Source: Phoronis ovalis
Taxonomy: Eukaryota; Phoronida; Phoronidae
Direction: 5' to 3'
DNA: 11,249 nucleotides
Assembly: GCA_028565635.1 (NCBI GenBank)
Contig: JAOXYB010055023.1
Coordinates: 1 to 11,249 of the forward strand
Shown: one piece after another, positions 1-9,400 of the stretch
How positions within the stretch are numbered: the stretch's first letter is position 1
How the letters are laid out: the number at the start of each line of letters is the position of its first letter
Notes under the pieces: model-generated
Databases searched by the model: none
What the model was told of the DNA's origin: nothing
Seen by the model: the letters and a program-made list of their open reading frames with translations, nothing else
Made by a program: the position numbers and the translations under genes

Positions 1-307
1 GAATATGAAACCGATCGGGTAAAAACTGAAGCTGTTATCGCGAGACAAAGAAAGTGTTACATACGACGACGACGACAGCAACGACGACGCCTACACTACG
101 ACAATATGCCCATCCACCACTATGTGGATGGGCATAAAAAAAGCTTTACTGTCGCTATACGGAAGACAAACACGTTTAAGGTGTACAGTATAGGATCACA
201 TACATCACAGTGAACGAATGCAAGCTCAGTCATACACGTATCTGCTGCACCTACAATGTTAAGTCAAACAATCTGTCGTTTCTTATTACTATGAACACTA
301 TAGTTAC
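1..307. other. Intron 13 of GNL2 (partial), non-coding
   Basis: This is the 5' part of the intron after exon 13, read on the minus strand. I found no exon resembling the Lys/Arg-rich GNL2 C-terminus on the minus strand here. It holds an ACG trinucleotide run and a strong hairpin, annotated separately. Confidence 0.6.
63..136. repeat. ACG-repeat tract next to a 13-bp perfect hairpin
   Basis: ACG triplets run from 63 to 89 with one interruption. About 15 bp further on is a perfect inverted repeat with arms 105-117 and 124-136 and a 6-base loop (CACTAT), followed by a run of seven A. The arrangement resembles the end of an interspersed repeat, probably a non-autonomous mobile element extending off the left edge, but I cannot name a family. 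A Helitron-type CTRR end is not evident next to the hairpin. Confidence 0.55.
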
Positions 308-457
308 CTCCTCTGTATTTGATTCTGCAGTGTCTTCCTTGGTATTATGTGGCTGCATATCATCTTCATTCTGCTCCAGAACTTTCACATCATCCCCAGT
401 GAATTCTGGCTCAACATGAATCTTACTTAAATCTTGCTTTACATGAAGCTGTTTGTC
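308..457 (-). CDS. GNL2: GNL2 exon 13 (residues 492-541), acidic tail
   Basis: A 50-codon exon beginning [20 protein letters not shown], in which the QDLSKI.V.PEF.GDD pattern corresponds to a short conserved motif in animal GNL2 tails. The rest is acidic and low complexity (DTAESNTEE). The acceptor is ATTTAG and the donor GTAACT, so at least one more exon must follow off the left edge. Confidence 0.9.
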
Positions 458-3400
458 CTAAATTGCAAAATGACTGTTAATATTATTTTATAATTTGAGA
501 TGCACAAAGAACACTTAGATTCTTTTTCAAGTAAGAAGTTGGGCATTAGTTTTAGAAAATTCAATTTCCTGTTTATTTTTGCATGCATTTGTCTATTTAA
601 AATTACGTTGTCTTATACTTATTAGGCAATAATTTTCTGACGTGCTATGGTGTGATAGGTTATAAAATTAAGTAGGTTATTGATATCACTTTTTTAAAGT
701 GTAAAATGCCATTACATGTGGTGACCACCTACGCAAGATTTGCAATTTCAACTTTATTATTAAATACTGTCTGCTCAATTATAAATCCATTTTATGTGTA
801 TTCCATTTTTAGGAATCTTCTGCTATGCGTACCTGTGCTTCAACAGTGGTACTATTTCCAGCAGCTACAGATTTACTGCCTCCTAAGCTTTCTTCTGATG
901 GATTGTCTGATCCAGGAGGTCGTACAAAATAGGGGATTTTCCCTCTCTGCCAGTCGTTAAGAACCATCTTGGCAACTGTACTGATATCAGGCTCACCACC
1001 CTGAAATACAGTGATTATGAACTACAATGCTTAAAAAGTTATGGTGTGCTGATTACAGAGTGAAACAGCTAAAAATTGTAGTCTTGCAGCAGATTCTGCA
1101 CCACAGCTTAATTAAATACATACAACATGTAACATCAAGTCTTTCCAAGTGGAATTTGAACTCTTCTCAGAAAAGTGGTTTGATTCCTTGGAACTGCATC
1201 TCTCAGATTAATGCAATGTAATAATAATAATAATATGTTTATTTTAAAAATCTGGCAACCCATAAGGTTGAATTAATACAATAAAATAGCAAGATTTTAA
1301 AAGTAAAAGGCTTCTTATAACATTTAAAAAATTATTTTAAAACAGATGAAACAAATGTCTTTACATGCACAGAAGATAGAAGAAATAGAGGACTAGACAG
1401 ATATCCAACACAGAATACTAATTAGTATAAATCAATTATTCAAGTTTACAGAGGGCACTTGTAATGAAATCGCTCATCGTTCTTTTAGTCTTTATGCGGG
1501 GCCTTTGGAAATTATTGGATCCCTGGAATGAATAGCTGGTAATGTGCTTACATGTAGGTGGAAGGAAGTAGTGAAGTTTGTGCTCGGGGGTCATCCACAA
1601 TCTTGTCAAACAGTTTGTTGCAGGCAATATCTCGGCGGTCACTCAAGAGCTCCAATTTACTGTATTGACAGGCATCATTATATTCAAGTTCAGGGAGGAT
1701 TATTCTTAGGGCTCGTTTTTGAGATTGCTCTATTTGGTTTGACAGTTCAATTGTTAAGCCATAATGGCTTTTTTTCAATATGTTCAGTCCAAATCAGATT
1801 ATCCGAGATATAAACTCCAAGAAGTTTAAATGTTTTCACTTGTTCAATGACAGAGCCATCGATTTCGAGATGTGGTAAATGTGGTAATGTTTTTGGCATG
1901 ATGCATGATACTAAATTGGAGTGTGCCTAACATAGGTTGATTCGGTGTCTCCAAAATATAACAATAATTATATGCAGAAATGAATCCTAATTAACACAGC
2001 AAATACTTTCATGTTACATGTAATTCTGATCATGTATCTGAAACAAGCCAACTAAAAGAGTGGAGTGGATTTTTCCCGCCACTACTCCATGTAGGCACGC
2101 ATCTCTATCAGTAACAGTGACTGGTAGATTACTTATGTTGTGACATAGATGTTTGTACTGTCCATGTCGACAATCATTGCCTGCCGTGTATTTGTATGTT
2201 AAACGCTTTCTCAGTGGCGGTTGGATCCAGACAATAATTGTGATGCATACGCACCCAGACAATAATTCCAATCCTAGCGTTTACACTAGACACTAACTGC
2301 AAGGCATAATTTTGTTCCACCAAATATCACTTCCTAGTCACAATAATAATGGTGAAGGAAGTTTGCTTTTTTATGTTCTGTGAATTATAATATCGTGGTC
2401 ACTTACATGCATATGTTTCATGTTGTTATTAGATGGGCAGTATGATACGACTTCAAAGCTTATAGCATATTTATTTTCTAATGGATAATACCTTCAACAG
2501 CCTTCCTGCTCTGCGTGCCACTTTTTCCAAAAAATCTTCATGATCAGCCCAATCTTCTATTTTATATGTTTTACTGATATAATTAGGTTTTACACGCTTT
2601 AAAACCTCGGGGATGTGATCTTCAGGAGATTTTACGTTTTCTATTCGTACCTGTAATTAAAGACATTGGGTTATTTTTGATTACCATTTAATCAGTGGAG
2701 TGGAGGCAGTAACCGTTCCTTTTCAGGGAGATTTTACTGTCAGACTCAAAAGTTCATAAAATAACATCTTATTCTAATATATGCCAGTACATACCACTCC
2801 CTTGAGAACAATTTCCGTCTCTGTATCTCCTGTAGGATACACAACTCCGGGACAATCAATCAGAAAGATTCTCCTCATTAATGTTATATACTGCCAAACC
2901 TAGGAAGCAACAAATACAGATTGAACAAGTTATGTTGTGTAATAGCAATACAAGGACTATTTCATATTCAAATCCACTTCTACTTTTAAGTTAAAACTTG
3001 TGATAGACATGGTGATGATGTACACAAACAAACACCAACTACCTTAACAATAACACTAAGTAACAGTAAAAGTATATATATAATAACCCCAAAAACTTAA
3101 TACTTTAACAAACTCTAGCTACTTCAATTACTAACAATAGTAACAGTAATAGTATTTTAAATGATACATTACAGAGTATAAAACCAGCACCAGTTATCAT
3201 TAGTGATAAAATCTGCTCTAGTATTGAGACTTTTGTTCAAATACTTTGCTAGTGATATACTTTCCTTGTTGTTACGATTGTCTAAAATATGCAAGTAAAT
3301 TTGATTTTGGCAAAAAACTAGGGTGTGGTAGACAAATATCTAGCATGCAGGAAAACATTGCATGGTACTGATGTTTTCAAGGGAAGATATATAGGAGGCA

Positions 3401-6400
3401 TCAGGTTTGATGATCTGGTATATATGTATTTCTTATTAAACAGATAAATTGCACAATGGTTTGGCAATACAACATTCCATTCTGTGTATGATTATCACCA
3501 AAACCTGTGAATGTGATTTGCTTGCAAGAATACAAGAAATTTAATATCTGAAGATATGTGACGTACACAAATCAGCACAACCCACCTTGGTTTCGCCTGC
3601 TATTGGTGCCACCTTGCATACTTTCTTAGACCGAAGTGTGTTGATGACTGAACTCTTACCAACATTTGGATAACCAATAAATCCTATACTGATTTGTTTT
3701 TTATCATTGTGGAGCTAGAATACAAAATATTACAAATGATCAGAGCTGGTGTTGCTTCGATCTTTTGGCAGTTGCAGTTGATTATAGCAAGATTTTGCAT
3801 CATTCCTTGCTATAGAATCATCTCAGCAATCTACTTGGCAGAAATATTGTTCTGATCAAATAAAACAGACAGTTGTCAATATAAAATGAATCTAAATCAA
3901 TTCCATATATAAATGAAATAAAGCCAAACTCTTATATTATATTACATTTCTGCCTGTTATTCCTGAAGCAATTTATCAAGTAAGACAAATTAGTTACAGA
4001 ACAGAAATGCAACTTAAATCAATATTAACCTTTCCAAACTGTCTGAGTAGCTGTATAAGAGCTCCTTTTCCAAATGGGTTTGTAATGCTAGCATGGAAGG
4101 CAAGTGTCGGATAGTCTGACGATAATATAGCTACCCACTTTTGCTGCAACAAGAAAGTTATATTTTATACAAGGCTCATACAAATTCCTCAATGGTGAAT
4201 GTAAAAGCCTTCATTTCGGGGTGTAACATAACTTCAAGGTATCGACCAGTAATTATAATAAATCATAAAAAAATTAAAACAAACATTAGTACTATCAAAG
4301 ATGAGTGTACAGTAATATTAATAGGAAATGCATTTGCAACAAATATCAAAATACAACTGTAAGTAATGTAATCATGACATTGTCAGTAGAAAAGCAAAAA
4401 GTAATGGAATTTATAATCTCAACTTTTCAGAAAATAGTTTGAAGTGTTAAAAGGAAATGACAACATTATAGGAAACTATAAACCGAAAGTGTTTAACACA
4501 TCAACATGCAACTTAATGCAAAAGGAAAACTGTTATAAATCATTCTGTTATGAATGATGCTACCGCTGAGATACTGAAGAAAACAACAAGATATTAAATG
4601 CTAAATATGCTAAAACTCACTGTAACCCATGTTGGTACCAGATCGCACTTGTTCAACACAAATATGAGATGTTTGAAAGATTTCTCTTTCTTTAGGTACT
4701 CCTCAATAAACTTTGATCGAGTCCCAATGGGATCTCTTGCATCTAGCACTTGAATGACAACATCTGATGAGTCTACCACCTGAAAGTCATAACATTACCA
4801 TTTTTTTGTTAAAACGTATTTGCAATGCCCTCATCAGATGTCTTAGGAAGTTTACTTGAATCAGAACAATAAAGTGCTCTTCTTTATGCAATGTCAATCG
4901 TAACATCAGATGTTAGCTCAAAAGTTTACATAGAAAGCATTAAGTTTTAAAAAACGTTTGAATTATCCCTTTGTGTAATAAGGTAATTAACAGCTCAATT
5001 TTCAGACTAACATTCCCTGTGCCAATATATTTAAACTAGAGGTAACCCAGCTCAAGATTCCTGAAACCATTTACAGCAAAACCTATGCTAGACACTCTTA
5101 ACATGCAGTATGGAAACACAACAGGGGCATTGAAAAACTTTACAAACACACACACACAGAGCTCCTTGTCCAACAACTTCTATTTGAAGAATTAGTTTAT
5201 AAGTTACAATTTGACATAAGGAAAACATCTTGAATATAAGCTATATTAACTACAGGAGATACAGCCTTTAGCTTCCAATTATAAGTCTCAAGAATATTTG
5301 CAAAAAAATTGGAATACAATGAAATACTCTACCTTGTAGAGTTCATTCCATATACGTTTTGACTGTCCGGCTTTGAACACCCAATCTCTGACTTGCTCTC
5401 TATAGCCTGGGTCTTCCGTGATTCTGTCGTGATCCTCCTCGGCTTTATACTTCTCTGATGAGGCATTTACCTGCTCAACTAGGCACTATAAATGTAACAC
5501 AGACTATTCTATAACTAGATCCAGTTTCAAGTCACTGTTAATCAGGATGATATGGAGAAAAAAAATGTAATATTTATAGGCCAACAAAGCAATCCATATA
5601 CTCAAAGTTTTCTTCCAAAAAAATCTTCATTTTTTTATTGTCAAAATGTTATTTTGTTTTTACAAACATACAGTGTTTAGACAAAATTTACTTCATGGAT
5701 TCCCTTACAACGCTAGAATGGGGGTGAGACTATATCTAGTGCATGGTGAACTTTGGAAACTTGCATTTAGAAAGCATTCTATTCCGGTATGCATCATCTT
5801 TTAGCTAAACATAGTCTAGTGTGTTGTAGTTCATTCAAATTACTTTCAGACTAATTGTAAAGTATTAACAACCATATTGGTACACATTTATTTATTATTG
5901 GAGCTGACCTGCATGTCTGTGGCTTTGATGTTGGGCCTTTTACGATGAGATTTTTTTCCAAATGTGGACTCGAAACTTTCTGTGTCTAGAAGATGAACCC
6001 TTTGATGCTAAAACAAGTATAGTTATTTTTATTTAAATACAGTGTATAGTGAAGATTCTATCATTGAGAGGCAGGCATCTGGATTCATCAACATGAACTG
6101 CATGTTCTGGTGTCATTTAGAAATACTTCAATCACATTGTTTACATCTCACAATCTTAGATTAATTTTATGACCCTTGTATTTCTAGACCAGTTAAGTAC
6201 AGTAATAATTTTCGACCAATCAGCTGATTGCATAGAAGCAAGAAGTTATCATATCATACCCACTAAACATTGCGAGACACTGTTTATATGTTTTTATGCC
6301 ACAATATGATACTAGAAAGCATTATTTTTGTTTCATATAACAGAAATAATTTTAAAATCTAGGACAAAGGTCCCAACATTCCTTACCAGATGAATCAATT

Positions 6401-9400
6401 TGAGATGTATTGTGCTAGTTGTGGGCAGAACATACCTGCACAGAAATGAGATTAAATAATTACAAATATTTTGTATCGTTTACCTTAGCTGTTTCATTAA
6501 GCAGGCTGATGGGCAGTTTAGTTTGCCTCATTATAACTTTGTATGGGTCTTTCATGACTTTCCCCATCTCATCCTGAAATGTCTGTAGAGCCGACTGAGT
6601 CACTACACGAGTGTTACCTTTCAAAAAGAATTTTTTTTATTCAAAATTTATTCATATTTCAGTTTTACTTGAATGTTTAATTACACAATGGCAATTTTTT
6701 GTCATTTATTTATCAATTCAACATCTACAAAATGCATCATAACTCACCAAACCATTTTCTATTCGGCTCTACTCTTGCTACAGAACCAGGAGACAAAGTG
6801 GACTGATATGGTGCTGGCTTGATTATCTTGCCAACAGAATCCCTACAATGTCACAGAATATTTCCATTAAATTGATATATCTGGGGAACTTACACTAGGA
6901 AGCACCAACATTTATGTATGATCAATATCAATGGTCCCAATCTATAATCTACGCCGCCCTGTAAGCACAAGACACGCAGACGCATAATCACGCATTAATA
7001 ACCAACATTTTATTTCTTGCAATACCTGTTAGAACGCATTGTGTACAAATATACGTTTTGGAAAACATGTAAAATTCAACAATATAAATAACATGATTTG
7101 CATTTTACTAATTAAATCTATTCAAATCAGTCTTTAAAATAATAGTTGAAAAAATTGATGTGCATGTGAAGCTAGCTCTTTCCCTTGCCTTCAAGAAGAG
7201 TTGTGACTTTCTCGAGATTTGTAATCATTCAAAACATATTTTTTGGCTGAATTTGTTTGAAGCTTACCTTAAACAAATATAAATAACAAATATTTTAAGA
7301 AATACATGCCATCAAATTTTTAGGTGTAAATGTACTTCATGTTTGAGTAAGACGAGTTATAACACATTCTATACTTCATAAACAAATCTTATGAAAATCA
7401 ATCATGCTGAGATAATTGGTTGGGACCATTATTGAATATACACAGGTGTACAAAATGAAGTCAATAACATTTAAGTATGGTTTTGATGAAGGTACAGAGT
7501 TTAGTTCCTGTAATCATGGTTGAATTGATTCTTAATCAACAATAATCAATGTCTATGAAAATCCTTTAAAAACAGTACTGTTTGACATAGGTTTTTCAGT
7601 TAAACAATTTGGGCTTTTTAGGCTTAGATGCACATGCAGTACCTTTTAGCTTTAAAATTCCTGTACATTTGAAGACGTTTAATGGTAGATTTGTCTCTCA
7701 TGTTTTGACCTCCAGCACCCTTAACACGGTCTGAAAGCAGAGAAGCAACATTTTTGTTATAAATATTATATATAATTAAGTACCAAAATTAGTCAAAAGT
7801 TATCTGCCTGACAATAAAATCAAATAGACTATTTGCATGCACTTGGTGGAGCCACTAGTCTCAAACCCAAATGATCCCAGCATGTAGCATTCTGTGAATG
7901 AACAATGACCTTCGTATAAGAAATGCACTTCTTTTTGTGAGCTTATCAATACATAAGCAACTATTTATTTATGTTTTTTTATTGTGTTAAATATTCATCG
8001 GTTAAAGCTTTTCTAAAGCAAGTTTTAAAAAAACAAGTTTTGTGTATGGATGCCGGATGTCGGTATTGCAAGGGTCTGACTGTGGCGCCCTCAAGTGCAT
8101 GCAAATAGTTTATTGCAATTCTGACACCTTGTGTCTCAGATTATATGTTTTTTAGGGTCATTTAACAAGTGGGTCTAATTAATTAATTTCACAACATCCA
8201 TGTTTCACAATCAGAAATAACAATCAGATTTGAAAAAAGTCAAGCTGCAATAGTTGTAAACAGTAGTTCTTTTGCAAATACTGAGAGGTATAGTTCTAGC
8301 TTGTACATGACCTTTTATTATCGCAGCCTATAGGGTCATAGGTTTTTGCTATCTCAAAGTGGTCGTGCTTCAAATCAATCATTGGCAAGTTATCCGAACC
8401 CTTATTTCTCCATTCGGCGAGATATTGGAACCCTCATTTCCCAGGATAATGACATTCATATTTGCACATGTGCGTCTAGAGTAATAGGCCCCCTTTTTAT
8501 GTCTGTAAGCCTCGCAAATAAATCTTTACCACAGGGTATACTTTTCTTGATGGACACTTTCCATAGAGTATAATTTCAAAAAATCCTCATTTACCACAAA
8601 GTGCATTTCCAGTATGGAAATTAAGTTCTGTCAGGCATTTTCGCACATTTATTTAGCACAGCCACAGGCTGGGTAATATAACTTACAAGAGAATTTACCG
8701 CTGGGTATATAGGGGACCTATTTACAACATGTTATATTTTTCGTGTTTTTTTATTGACCACAGCTATATTTCTTGTGACCCTAATTTACCACAGTTTCAG
8801 GTTTTTTACTAGTCCTGGCTTCATGACCCTACTAGCATAGGGTCATAGCCCAGATAGTGTTAAAACCAGTAAAAGTGGCTTCTTGCAAAAACGCTCACAA
8901 TGTGTCAAAAAAAATGTTGTCTTGTTTGTCTCTGATACTCCTTCTTCATCAAGGTGACTTTTAGCCAAATAAAGTCTGCAAGATAAAAATTTCGCGTTGG
9001 TCTGAGTGGTAATAGATTTGTATGCTAAAATTCACCTTGAGGAGTATATATCAAGCCCGGGTGGGTACTCAAGGTTTTCTGACTACGGGGATGTGCCGCG
9101 GAACCCAATCCAAAATTTTAGCTTGCAGTAGCAAACCCAATCAAAATTTTTTGAAATATAAGGGTAGCAATCCAAATTTTGTGAAATATAAGGGTAGCAA
9201 TCCAAAATTTTAAATATTTGAGTAGCAATCCATTTTTACGCAAACTGACTGATACAAGCCAAATTCCAAAAATCGTTTTATGGATACAAACCTAAAATTA
9301 ATCCAAATTATTTGCTGTAAGCAGCGGGTAGCAATCCAAATTTTTGAATTTCTTTACGGTAGCAATCCAAAAAAATACCGTAAGAAGTATACAATCCAAA

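Noticed and set aside
706-960. Plus-strand ORF of 84 codons
   Set aside because: Antisense to GNL2 exon 12 and its flanking intron.
2014-2271. Minus-strand ORF of 85 codons in intron 11
   Set aside because: No recognisable motif, Cys/His arrangement not a known finger, and no splice context; chance open frame.
3740-3804. Possible box C/D snoRNA in intron 8 (minus strand, AATGATGC then CTGA about 60 nt on)
   Set aside because: Box C has a mismatch, the terminal stem is only about 2 bp, and no D'/guide arrangement is evident.
7160-7262. Possible extra or alternative exon in intron 2 (short minus-strand readings ending in stops)
   Set aside because: Fewer than 25 codons, no recognisable protein, no good acceptor/donor pair, and exons 2 and 3 join correctly without it.
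8152-8784. TTAGGG-like words (8152 and complement near 8779) as interstitial telomere repeats
   Set aside because: Only single hexamers, no tandem array; they belong to the GGGTCA-type words of intron 1.
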